A stretch of 33,246 nucleotides of DNA from Kiritimatiellia bacterium (GTDB lineage: Bacteria; Verrucomicrobiota; Kiritimatiellia; RFP12; UBA1067): assembly GCA_027858965.1 (NCBI GenBank), contig JAQIBS010000151.1, forward strand, positions 1 through 33,246, written 5' to 3'. The position numbers were made by a program, and so were the translations under genes. This document shows positions 25,057-33,246 of the stretch, one piece after another (position 1 is the stretch's first letter; every line of letters begins with the position of its first letter). Below the pieces are notes generated by a model that saw only the letters and a list, made by a program, of their open reading frames with translations, was not told the DNA's origin and ran no database searches.

Positions 25057-28017
25057 GTGAAAGAGATTCTGAACAGCAGTATTCCGTTGGTTCACGCGGT
25101 GACAGAGTGGTTGTGCAAAAAGGCACAAACTACTCCTTCTGGAGTTCCTTCTCTGGATCACATGATTATACTGGTTCCCACTCGCCAGGCGGGACGTCGC
25201 CTGCGTGAAGCGCTGGCAGCCGCCTTCCCTAATGGTTGTATCCCTCCCAAAACAATCCCAGCATCGACCCTGCTTCAGCCAATGGCTGAGAAAGAACGAC
25301 CGGTTATCACACGGGCGGAGTCAATTGCCCTGCTTTCCGCCATGCTGGAAACTCTTGATTTATCAAAATACCCCGCGCTCTTTCCTGTTAAAGGAAGACC
25401 CCTTGAGCAGAATTTTACCTGGGCTCTGGCTATTGCCGGACAGCTTCACCTGCTATGGAACTCATTGGAGGAGAGTGCCCTCTCCATGGGTGATGTAGCG
25501 GAGAAGATTGATACGCTGCTTCAAGGCGAAGATCTTGATGTTGAGATTGAGCGCTGGCGCGACTTGGCTGATATCGAGGAGCGTTTTCATGAAAAAGTCA
25601 TTGAATTCTCACGCACTCCGCTAACGGTTGCCGTCAAAAATGCGATACGGAATCCTGCGATTCCAGATGGCTGCACGGAAATTGTGCTTCCAGCCCTTAT
25701 TGACGGAGTTCCCGCACTTTATCAAGCCCTTGAAAATACACCCTCTGGTATCAATACCACAATCCTGATTCAGTTTGCTGGAGATGTAGAAGCGGCCTTT
25801 GATAAATATGGAATCCCTGACCCCGCCTTTTGGAATGGCAATGAATCACCGCTGATCCCACTTGATGACAACCAGATTCATGCGGCACAGGATAGCGCCG
25901 AACAGGCTGAAGCAGTTGCAGCATATTTTGCTGCAATTCCCGCAGAGCAAGCCCTGCCCGCTCTGGGTATGACCGACGCGAACCTTTTCAACGAGCTGGA
26001 GTCTGCCTTTCTCAACAAGGGCGTGCGTATCCATAATCCAGCTGGCACCTCCCTCTCAACATCATCCCTTGCTCAGCTGATTCTGCAGATCAGGAGATTT
26101 TGCTCAGATGCGTCCTATGCACTGTTGGCCTCATTCCTGCGTCAGACCGACACCGCCCGACTGCTCAACCTGGAGGACGGCAATCATGCATTGTTGCTAC
26201 AGGCACTTGATCAGATACAGAATACACATATCCCGCAAACCGTTGCTGAAACCCTGAAGTTCTGCAATGATGAACTGGCTGAACTGAAATCTAAGAAAGA
26301 GCTGAAGTCTTACGAGGAGAGGCGCATACCTGGACTTCAACTGCTCTCCTCCGCTATAGATTCCTTGCTGAAACAGGTGGAGAAAGCCCCTGGCGTAAAC
26401 CCTGTTGACCACCTTATCAATTCTCTCAAGCTGTTTTTCAAAGGAAGAATCCTGACAGATATCAACAGTGTTGACAGGGAGTTGGCAGCCGCTGCCTCAA
26501 AGATACTGGATATACGGGACAACCTGAATTCCCCCCTGATAAAAGAACTGCTCAAAGAACAGGATATCTCACATCTGTTTGATGATATGCTCCAGAACAG
26601 CATCTATCAGCTGGAAGCTTCAAGAGAGAGTGAGCTCCTTACAGAGGGTTGGCTGGAACTGGCATGGAACCCCGCATCGGAGATAGTGATCAGCGGTTTC
26701 AATGAGGGTTCAATACCGGTTGCAACCGTTGGACATGCATATCTGCCAGATCGTCTTCGCAAGGCTCTTAATATGTTATGCAACGAGTTAAGAACTGCCC
26801 GTGACACATATCTGCTATATACCCTGACTGCCACACGACAACCCGAGGCAGTTCAGATACACATGGAACGGGTGACGGCCAGTGGTGATGTTCGTAAACC
26901 TTCCCGGTTGCTTTTCAAATGCGATGACTCCACCTTGGCCGCACGCGCAAAACGTCTCTTTGCCGAATCCGAGAAAACACCCGTTGAGAGGCCACGCACC
27001 CTGCCGGAGAGGTGGAAACTTAAGCTACCGTTGCCTGATGAGGCAAAGGCTCCTGAATCTCTGAGCGTTTCAGCGGTCAGCGGCTACCTGAAGTGTCCAT
27101 TCACTTTCTATCTGGATAACATTTTGAAAATGCGCGAGCAGAGCGATCGGACAGAGGAGATGGATGCCCTTGTTTTCGGAAATCTATGCCATGAAGCAAT
27201 CGAGCGCTTCGGAGAATCTCTACTTATATCCTCAACGGATGCCGCTGAAATCAGTGAATTCCTTGCCAGTCAGGTCCATTCCCTTGCTGAAAAATATTAC
27301 GGGGCACCAACACCAGCTGTCATTCAACTGCAAGTGCAGACCGCTGCTAAGCGACTCTCTTTCTTTGCCGAGATCCAAGCCCAACGTACAGCAGGTGGAT
27401 GGCAGATCGTGGCAGGCGAGGATAGATTTAACTATGTTGTCGACGGCATTGCTATTCGTGGACGGGCTGACAGAATTGATTACCACTCAAAGGATAATAT
27501 CGTTCAGATTATAGATTTCAAAACATGGAACAAGAGCCCTGCAGATAAAGGCAAGGCTAAATTTGCGACCAGATCATCTGCCACGGTTGATGCTGCTACC
27601 AGCCGTGGGCTGAATCAATATACTTTTGATGACAAAGAAGGATATGTCCTGACCGATATGCAGCTGCCTCTCTACATGTTGATGATGCCGGCGAAATATC
27701 TTAAGAACAGCCAGACCACCATTGAGTGTGCCTACTTTGTTCTGGGTGAGAGCCGTATCCACTGCAAATGCTTTTCATGGAATTTTGACAACCACCGTCA
27801 GAGCGTGTTGAACGATCTGGATCTGCTTATCAAAAACATAAAGCAGGGCATATACTGGCCCCCTTCGCCACTGGAGCCGTGGAAATACAGTTACGAAAAA
27901 CTTTTCATGGAAAAACCAGAGGGAGAGATCTGCGATGCATGGATAGCTGATCAGCAAAGAAGAACGCAATCATCCCTAACCCCTAACCATGAATTTACAG
28001 CAAAACACATTAATTAA
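25057..28017 (+). CDS. AddB-like PD-(D/E)XK nuclease subunit
   Basis: A 986-residue cytoplasmic protein. The start is GTG 25057; an overlapping ATG at 25055 stops at once. The N-terminal region (IILVPTRQAGRRLREAL, about residues 37-53) resembles the inactive helicase-like part of AddB proteins, with no Walker A motif. The C-terminus is a RecB-type nuclease: SGYLKCPFTFYL (C680), FGNLCHEAIE (with the motif His), GRADRID (D805), IIDFKT (D820 and K822), and a following QLPLYMLM helix. All PD-(D/E)XK residues are present. The three late cysteines (C-x2-C-x5-C) of the AddB iron-sulfur cluster are not seen; only C959 is near the end. It pairs with the overlapping AddA-like gene in double-strand break end processing. 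Confidence 0.82.
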   Translation: MKEILNSSIPLVHAVTEWLCKKAQTTPSGVPSLDHMIILVPTRQAGRRLREALAAAFPNGCIPPKTIPASTLLQPMAEKERPVITRAESIALLSAMLETLDLSKYPALFPVKGRPLEQNFTWALAIAGQLHLLWNSLEESALSMGDVAEKIDTLLQGEDLDVEIERWRDLADIEERFHEKVIEFSRTPLTVAVKNAIRNPAIPDGCTEIVLPALIDGVPALYQALENTPSGINTTILIQFAGDVEAAFDKYGIPDPAFWNGNESPLIPLDDNQIHAAQDSAEQAEAVAAYFAAIPAEQALPALGMTDANLFNELESAFLNKGVRIHNPAGTSLSTSSLAQLILQIRRFCSDASYALLASFLRQTDTARLLNLEDGNHALLLQALDQIQNTHIPQTVAETLKFCNDELAELKSKKELKSYEERRIPGLQLLSSAIDSLLKQVEKAPGVNPVDHLINSLKLFFKGRILTDINSVDRELAAAASKILDIRDNLNSPLIKELLKEQDISHLFDDMLQNSIYQLEASRESELLTEGWLELAWNPASEIVISGFNEGSIPVATVGHAYLPDRLRKALNMLCNELRTARDTYLLYTLTATRQPEAVQIHMERVTASGDVRKPSRLLFKCDDSTLAARAKRLFAESEKTPVERPRTLPERWKLKLPLPDEAKAPESLSVSAVSGYLKCPFTFYLDNILKMREQSDRTEEMDALVFGNLCHEAIERFGESLLISSTDAAEISEFLASQVHSLAEKYYGAPTPAVIQLQVQTAAKRLSFFAEIQAQRTAGGWQIVAGEDRFNYVVDGIAIRGRADRIDYHSKDNIVQIIDFKTWNKSPADKGKAKFATRSSATVDAATSRGLNQYTFDDKEGYVLTDMQLPLYMLMMPAKYLKNSQTTIECAYFVLGESRIHCKCFSWNFDNHRQSVLNDLDLLIKNIKQGIYWPPSPLEPWKYSYEKLFMEKPEGEICDAWIADQQRRTQSSLTPNHEFTAKHIN

Positions 28018-31000
28018 AGCATCGGCGGGAACTGGTAAAACCTATACCTTGGCCACCCGCATAATACGCATGCTGCTGACCGGTGTTGAACCGCAGACCA
28101 TTGTGGCACTCACATTCTCGCGTGCGGCCGCCGGTGAGATATTCAGCAAGCTGGCCGAAAGACTTGCCGCGGCATCTCTCTCTGAAAAGGGAGCCGAGGA
28201 GGAATCCAAGACGGTGTTTAAGGATATTTTGCCGGAGCTTAAAGAGGTGATTATCAAGGATAACGGATCACCGCTCACATGCGGGTGCTTCAGGACTTTG
28301 CTCAGAAAGGTTATTGAATCGCAGCATGTCAGCATGATCGGCACGCTGGACAGCTTCATGTTCCGCATGGTTCAGAGTTTTCCACTGGAGCTTGGTTTTC
28401 AGGGATCTACCACCATGATGGATACCTTTGAGATTGAACGTCAGATAAATAAATCGGCGGCCCTCATTCTTTATCAGAAGGAGAACACAAAAGAGATCAA
28501 CGACTTTATGGAGGCCTTCCGTCTCGCTATCTTCGGTAAGGAGAGCAAAACTTATTTTTCATCGCTCATCAAATTTGTTAACGAATGGCACACCGCTTGG
28601 ACTGAGACAGAAAAATATGGTGAACAGGCCTGGGGGCATGCCGATACCATATGGCCGCAGGGGTGTCCATGGCAGATCGCTGATTCTACATCCAGCCTGG
28701 CCGACAAACTGCGAAATCAGATCACACCGATCTGGCAGCGTGAATATCCAAAGGGTGCAGATCAGTGGGAGCAGTTCTGTTGCTTTGTCGAAGATTTTAA
28801 TAACACACTTCCAACGGCTCCAGCGGGTGTTGCCAATGTTCTCAAAGCCTATGAGGCAGGTGCTCAAAGCATAACGATTAAATATGGAAGAACCGAAGTT
28901 GCTTTCAGCGGAGTCGATGGTCAGCTCATCATCGGTACAATCCAAACGCTCTTTGCCTTGATCCTGAAAGCATGTTGCTCCACAACACAGGGCATCTATA
29001 AGGTTATCGGTGCCTATGAAAAAGTTTACAACGCAAATACCCGACGCCGGGGCATGATGACCTTCAGCGATATTCCCGAGCTGATATCCGGTCTGGACAG
29101 CTCTATCCGACAGAATATTGAATACCGCTTTGATACCCGCTTTCAGCACTGGGCGCTGGACGAATTCCAGGATACATCACACTCGCAGTGGAATGCCGTT
29201 AAAGAGCTGGTGGATGAGGTAATCCAAAGCGCCGATGAAGACCGATCGATCTTTATTGTAGGTGATGTTAAACAGGCTATCTACGGTTGGCGTGGCGGCG
29301 ATGTTGGAATCTTTAACGGAGAAGCTGACTCAGGGATGTACAAGCTACAGAATCTGAGCATCTCCTATCGCTATTCCCCTGAAATTGCCGACCTCGTAAA
29401 CCTGGTCTTCAACGGTGACCATATTGCCCGTTGTCTGAATGCATCCGCTTCCGGGGCTGGAGAGCTCTGGCGTAGGAACTGGGTTGCACACGAATCGCGA
29501 CAGGCACCCGGTTATATCGCTATTGAACGGGTTGAGAAAGCACCCAAAGGAAAACAGGGTATTACCAGCTGGATTGATAGAACCTGCGAGATTCTACAGG
29601 AATCAATGCCCTGGAAGCGCGGTATATCAACAGCAATACTTGTGAGGAGCAATAGCCAGGGAGCTGCCTTTGCCGATGCCCTGAAAACTGCTGGAATTCC
29701 AGCAGTATGGGAGGGAGAAAATTCCATCTGCGACACCCCAGTTGTTAATGCCCTGCTGCATGTGCTGCTGGTAGCGGAACACCCGGGTAACACTCTGGCC
29801 TGGCAGCATATCTGCGCCTCCCCGCTTGCACAAAGCGTCTTTAAAAAAGAGTGCTCTCTCTCGCCGGAAGATGGTGCAGCAGCTCTCTCAGGGAGAGTAT
29901 TGGCTGACATTTCCAAAAGAGGGTTGAGTCGTTCCCTCCGTGGGTACGTAGAGGGGGCAATCAGCAAAGGAGTTGATGATTTCACAGAGTCACGCCTGGA
30001 TGACCTGATCCGTGCCGCATCTGCTTTCAGCGCCCGTCCGGACCCAGAGAACGGCCTGACTGATTTTGCGGCCTTTGCTGAAACATTTGTCAACCGTGAC
30101 AAAGCGGGAGCTTCCACCGTAAAGATACTGACGGTTCATCGAAGCAAGGGACTTGGTTTCGACTATGTGATTCTGCCGGTTATTGAAAGCAACGGATTTA
30201 CAACCATGCGGGAGGACACGGCGCTCCGTGATAAAAACAACAGATGGATACTGAACACGCCACCCAAACTTCTACGAGAGCATGATCCTGTTCTAGCCGA
30301 CGCCTGGGAACACGCGCTTAACAACTCTGTTTTCGAACAGCTCTGTGTAAAGTATGTTGCCATGACTCGCGCTAAACGCGCCATGACAATCCTGCTGAAA
30401 CCTCCCGCAGGCAAATCTACAGTAACAGAGTATTTCAGCGACTATCTGGAGCAATCTCTTCCGGAACCACTGCCTTATACCAAAGGCAATCCTCAGTGGC
30501 ATACCTGCTATACATCGGAAGCTCCGATAGAACAAAATGAAGAGTACTGCATACCGGCTATTAAACGAGAGAAGCGCGAGGATGTTTCAAGGGTCACCCC
30601 TTCCAGGACAGTTCTGGAAGGCATGAATGCAGCCACACTCTTCTCACGTTCCGAGAGTGGAGCCATGCTGAAAGGTACACGCATCCATGAGGCACTCAGT
30701 GAGATTATGTGGCTTGAGCCACCCTTTATTCAGCCAACTGGAATTGGAAAGAGTGAGGTTGACCTCTCGGCAGAGTCCCCGCTGCGTGATGCTCTTACCC
30801 GTCCTGAAGATGCAATTGATCTGTGGCGCGAACGCTCCTTTGAGATTATTCTCAATAAACGCTGGGTTTCCGGTATATTTGACCGCGTTGTTTTCCGCGG
30901 CACGGGCAAGAATGTCAGTGCTGAGATAATGGACTTTAAGACCAACCGAATGTACAAGACAGAGAGCACGGATGATTTTCACAGCCGTATTACAGAAACT

Positions 31001-31153
31001 TACAAATCACAAATGGAACTCTACCGGGAGGCGCTTGAACATCTGTCAGGAATACCTGCAGAACGTATAACCACATCCCTGTTACTTACAGAAACGAGGG
31101 AGGTCGTTAGTTGTTATTCTCTCAACTACTGTCACAAAAAACGAGAAACGTAA
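27989..31153 (+). CDS. addA: AddA-like UvrD-family helicase-nuclease
   Basis: A 1054-residue protein starting inside the end of the AddB-like gene (29-base overlap). No ribosome site is visible upstream, so translational coupling is likely. The superfamily 1A helicase motifs are complete: Walker A ASAGTGKT (residues 11-18, K17), LDEFQD (D391, E392), GDVKQAIYGWRGGD, SYRYS, LTVHRSKGLGFDYVILP and VAMTRAKR (R794). The C-terminal nuclease has GTRIHEALSE (H900), FDRVV (D965) and MDFKTN (D982 and K984), then a QMELYREAL helix. This matches AddA, the motor and one of two nucleases in the AddAB complex, which unwinds and resects double-strand ends for RecA loading. The paired upstream gene supports the assignment; the gene symbol is by family and context. 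Confidence 0.87.
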   Translation: MNLQQNTLIKASAGTGKTYTLATRIIRMLLTGVEPQTIVALTFSRAAAGEIFSKLAERLAAASLSEKGAEEESKTVFKDILPELKEVIIKDNGSPLTCGCFRTLLRKVIESQHVSMIGTLDSFMFRMVQSFPLELGFQGSTTMMDTFEIERQINKSAALILYQKENTKEINDFMEAFRLAIFGKESKTYFSSLIKFVNEWHTAWTETEKYGEQAWGHADTIWPQGCPWQIADSTSSLADKLRNQITPIWQREYPKGADQWEQFCCFVEDFNNTLPTAPAGVANVLKAYEAGAQSITIKYGRTEVAFSGVDGQLIIGTIQTLFALILKACCSTTQGIYKVIGAYEKVYNANTRRRGMMTFSDIPELISGLDSSIRQNIEYRFDTRFQHWALDEFQDTSHSQWNAVKELVDEVIQSADEDRSIFIVGDVKQAIYGWRGGDVGIFNGEADSGMYKLQNLSISYRYSPEIADLVNLVFNGDHIARCLNASASGAGELWRRNWVAHESRQAPGYIAIERVEKAPKGKQGITSWIDRTCEILQESMPWKRGISTAILVRSNSQGAAFADALKTAGIPAVWEGENSICDTPVVNALLHVLLVAEHPGNTLAWQHICASPLAQSVFKKECSLSPEDGAAALSGRVLADISKRGLSRSLRGYVEGAISKGVDDFTESRLDDLIRAASAFSARPDPENGLTDFAAFAETFVNRDKAGASTVKILTVHRSKGLGFDYVILPVIESNGFTTMREDTALRDKNNRWILNTPPKLLREHDPVLADAWEHALNNSVFEQLCVKYVAMTRAKRAMTILLKPPAGKSTVTEYFSDYLEQSLPEPLPYTKGNPQWHTCYTSEAPIEQNEEYCIPAIKREKREDVSRVTPSRTVLEGMNAATLFSRSESGAMLKGTRIHEALSEIMWLEPPFIQPTGIGKSEVDLSAESPLRDALTRPEDAIDLWRERSFEIILNKRWVSGIFDRVVFRGTGKNVSAEIMDFKTNRMYKTESTDDFHSRITETYKSQMELYREALEHLSGIPAERITTSLLLTETREVVSCYSLNYCHKKRET

Positions 31154-31194
31154 GAGGTCAATTTTATAAGTTCTTGAGAGAAAGCAACTAAAGT

Positions 31195-32520
31195 ATGAAA
31201 TTACACATCGCAATACCTGTTATGGATGAGATGGAGTGGCTGCCCCATACGCTCGAGTCGCTCTCAAATCAGAGTCTTAAAGATTTAAAAGTCTGGATCT
31301 GTGTTAATCAGCCGGAGAGCTGGTGGAGCAGCGAAGAGAAACGGCCTGTATGTGAGAATAATGCTCAGCTTCTGCAGTGGCTAGAGCAGTTGACTGTAGG
31401 CCGGGTGCCTTCACCCGACGCATCAACCGCCCGGTGGGGGCATCAGCCGTCGAATCCTATGGCTGGACGCTGCCGGGCCTACAGCTTTGATGTTCAGGTG
31501 ATTGACAGGTCAAGTAAAGGCAATGGGTGGAAGGACCGCAAAGGGGGTGTTGGCGCTGCCCGGCGAGCCGTAATGGATGCCATCGCAGAGAATTCGGACA
31601 AACAGGATATCATTGTCAGCTTAGATGGTGACACTCTGCTAGATCCTGATTATCTCGCTGAGCTCACCCAGAGCTTTGCCGATAACCCGGATGCCGTCGG
31701 TTACACCGCTCGCTACTATCATAAGCTGACCGGAAAACCGGATATCGACAGAGCTATGCTGCGCTATGAGATCTACCTGCGCTACTACCTCATTAATTTA
31801 CAGAGAATTGATTCGCCTTATGCTTTTACGGCTATGGGCTCTGCCCTCGCTACGACTGTTAAATCTTATCGCAGGGTTGGCGGAATGACACCTAAGAAGA
31901 GCGCGGAAGATTTCTACTTTCTGGTGAAGTTGGCGAAGTCAGGCAGGTTAATCTATGGCGATAATGCACGTGTATACCCGGCATCACGAGAATCAGAACG
32001 GGTTATCTTTGGTACCGGCCAGGCAATCTTAAATGGGTTTGATATAATGCGAACTCGCTATCCCATCTTTGCGAGCGCTCTCTTTGACGATATCGCCGCA
32101 ACCACAGCAAAATTTCCGGATCTTTTTGACAGGGATATAGAACTGCCGCTCAGCGATTTTCTGCGTGAAACTTTGAACTGTGAAGATTTATGGGAGGGTT
32201 TGCGGAAAAATCACACAACCAGAGAGCGCTTTGTGCGGGCCTGTCATGAGAGAGTTGACGGGTTACGTCTGTTTCAATATCTTCGATCAAATAATAATTC
32301 AGCTGTCAGAGATGAAGAGAATCTGTTTCGGACTCTTAATACGATTTTTGCCCGGCAGTGTGCACAGTTGGCATCACCGGCGGCACATGATATACTTGAA
32401 ATCGATCCGGCAAGTTGGTCGCTTGACTCTGCTCCAATAGTAGAACTCAATGAACTGCGCTATCTGCTGAGTGCGATTGAAGATGTAGAGCGAGTAAGAA
32501 TTAATGCAAAGAAGCCTTAA
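31195..32520 (+). CDS. Family 2 glycosyltransferase with an in-frame repeat insertion
   Basis: A 441-residue protein, 41 bases after addA. The N-terminal GT-A fold is clear: LHIAIPVMDE at the start, then VWICVNQPESWW, VIDRSSKGNGW, and the metal-binding SLDGDT (D144, D146), with a later KSAEDFYFL acceptor-side motif (about 240-248). No transmembrane segment was seen, so it is probably a cytoplasmic or peripheral transferase that uses a nucleotide sugar; the acceptor is unknown. Residues about 67-97 do not fit the family. They are encoded by a palindromic DNA element (31394-31484) with terminal inverted repeats that keeps the frame open. In related enzymes, as I recall them, the two flanking segments are nearly adjacent. 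Confidence 0.85.
   Translation: MKLHIAIPVMDEMEWLPHTLESLSNQSLKDLKVWICVNQPESWWSSEEKRPVCENNAQLLQWLEQLTVGRVPSPDASTARWGHQPSNPMAGRCRAYSFDVQVIDRSSKGNGWKDRKGGVGAARRAVMDAIAENSDKQDIIVSLDGDTLLDPDYLAELTQSFADNPDAVGYTARYYHKLTGKPDIDRAMLRYEIYLRYYLINLQRIDSPYAFTAMGSALATTVKSYRRVGGMTPKKSAEDFYFLVKLAKSGRLIYGDNARVYPASRESERVIFGTGQAILNGFDIMRTRYPIFASALFDDIAATTAKFPDLFDRDIELPLSDFLRETLNCEDLWEGLRKNHTTRERFVRACHERVDGLRLFQYLRSNNNSAVRDEENLFRTLNTIFARQCAQLASPAAHDILEIDPASWSLDSAPIVELNELRYLLSAIEDVERVRINAKKP
31394..31484. repeat. Palindromic repeat element inside the glycosyltransferase coding frame
   Basis: Nine-base perfect terminal inverted repeats, CTGTAGGCC (31394-31402) and GGCCTACAG (31476-31484), bound a 91-base segment. 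Inside are a hairpin CGGGTG-CCTT-CACCCG (31402-31417) and a pair CAGCC (31444-31448) / GGCTG (31461-31465). The GC content is higher than the surrounding gene. The layout is that of a REP-type element, but located within an open reading frame, as in Rickettsia palindromic elements. Confidence 0.75.
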
Positions 32521-32525
32521 TTTTA

Positions 32526-32588
32526 TTAACCACAGAGCACACTGAGGCACAGAGTTTTTCCTCCGTGTCTCTGTGCCTCTGTGGTTAA
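32526..32588. repeat. Hairpin repeat between the glycosyltransferase gene and miaA
   Basis: TTAACCACAGAG (32526-32537) and CTCTGTGGTTAA (32577-32588) are perfect 12-base inverted arms, with further imperfect pairing inside (GAGGCACAGAG versus CTCTGTGCCTC). It starts five bases after the stop codon. There is no downstream T-tract. Similar CTCTGTGCCTCTGTGG hairpins are, to my knowledge, common between genes in several bacterial phyla. Confidence 0.85.
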
Positions 32589-32652
32589 ATTGAATAGCAG
32601 TGACACGTAGCAATGATATCTGTGCAATGTGTGGATAAAAAAGGACTTTTCA

Positions 32653-33246
32653 ATGATTACAATTTTAGGGACAACCGCAACCGGTAAAACTCATCTGGCA
32701 GTTCAAGTTGCCCGACGGCTTGGTTGCGAAATATTGAGTGCGGATTCGCGACAGGTTTATCGCCGCATGGATATTGGCAGCGGCAAAGACTTATCGGAAT
32801 ATGGTTCTGGATCAGATGCTGTGCCCTATCACCTTATCGATATAGTTGAGCCGGGAACCGAGTTTAATATATTTGAGTATCAACAGGCCTTTCTTGAGGC
32901 GTACAACGGCATTATAGAGCGCGGCGCAAAAGCTCTGTTCTGCGGTGGTAGCGGCATGTACCTTGATGCGGTTCTCAATAGATACAAACTGGTTAAAGTA
33001 GATCCCGATCCTGAACTGCGGGCGATTCTTGAGAAAGAGAGTGATGAACAGCTGATAAATCGGCTGACACAACTGAAGCCACTTCATAACACAACCGATA
33101 CCAAAGATCGTGAGCGTCTTTATCGCGCGATCGAGATTGCAATTCACTCTATGGCTGCGCCTGATTCCGAAGGTGATTTTCCTGAAATCAAGGGCATTGT
33201 TTTCGGGCTTCTAACCGAGCGAACAGGTCTCAAGGAACGAATTGGA
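32653..33246 (+). CDS. miaA: tRNA dimethylallyltransferase MiaA (3' partial)
   Basis: The first 198 codons are present and the gene runs off the window end. ATG 32653 follows AAGGA at 32641-32645. The protein opens with the P-loop GTTATGKT (residues 6-13), then EILSADSRQVYRRMDIGSGK (D31 is the conserved Asp that acts on the A37 base), YHLIDIVEP, and GGSGMYLDAV, all in MiaA order. MiaA transfers a dimethylallyl group to A37 of tRNAs that read UNN codons, in the cytoplasm. Small departures from the common form (GGSGMY for GGTGLY, SGKDLSEYG for the usual AKPT segment) suggest a divergent MiaA branch. It is separated from the upstream gene by a hairpin repeat. Confidence 0.9.
   Translation, partial: MITILGTTATGKTHLAVQVARRLGCEILSADSRQVYRRMDIGSGKDLSEYGSGSDAVPYHLIDIVEPGTEFNIFEYQQAFLEAYNGIIERGAKALFCGGSGMYLDAVLNRYKLVKVDPDPELRAILEKESDEQLINRLTQLKPLHNTTDTKDRERLYRAIEIAIHSMAAPDSEGDFPEIKGIVFGLLTERTGLKERIG

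Noticed and set aside
1..33246. tRNA or rRNA genes, CRISPR arrays, integrases and phage genes
   Set aside because: I looked for them by eye on both strands and saw none; a covariance-model scan was not possible.

Overview
The window looks like chromosomal DNA from a PVC-superphylum bacterium, most likely a Kiritimatiellota or Verrucomicrobiota/Lentisphaerota relative that degrades polysaccharides. This is an inference from gene content, not a database match. The pointers are large secreted LamG and autotransporter-type beta-strand-repeat proteins, a GH106-type enzyme, sugar oxidoreductase and aldolase-like proteins with Tat signals, an SSS symporter instead of a SusC/SusD pair, and many short palindromic intergenic repeats. 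Every gene I can support is on the + strand.

Bases 1-13422 hold a carbohydrate-degradation block. It contains a 5'-truncated surface protein with LamG-like and lectin-like modules, a LamG plus TIM-barrel putative glycosidase, a two-domain SGNH esterase, a surface protein with three tandem LamG units, a clan GH-A (GH39-like) glycosidase, and a sodium/solute symporter. Bases 13423-24973 continue the theme with an L-fucose/L-arabinose isomerase-like protein, a GH106-like alpha-L-rhamnosidase, a 1196-residue LamG/beta-strand-repeat surface protein, a Tat-exported Gfo/Idh/MocA oxidoreductase and a Tat/lipobox protein of the DapA (NAL) aldolase superfamily. This second part is interleaved with several families of palindromic repeats, a clear terminator and two good sigma70-like promoters.

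Bases 25057-33246 are more housekeeping in character: an AddB-like nuclease and an AddA-like helicase-nuclease (overlapping genes, double-strand break repair), a family 2 glycosyltransferase whose coding frame appears to contain an in-frame palindromic repeat element, and the 5' two thirds of miaA, which runs off the end of the window.

A working model for the first 25 kb is as follows. LamG/lectin proteins hold a deoxysugar-rich glycan at the surface; the esterase, the GH39-like, GH106-like and TIM-barrel enzymes release sugars; the symporter imports them; the isomerase starts catabolism; and the oxidoreductase and NAL-family proteins act on sugars or sugar acids outside the cytoplasm. The substrate is a guess (L-rhamnose or L-fucose containing). 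The most unusual observations are the palindromic element inside the glycosyltransferase gene, a shared C-terminal tail (GT-[LI]-I-[ML]-[VI]-K) on the three non-enzymatic surface proteins, and an apparently exported aldolase-family lipoprotein that lacks the usual active-site tyrosine motif.
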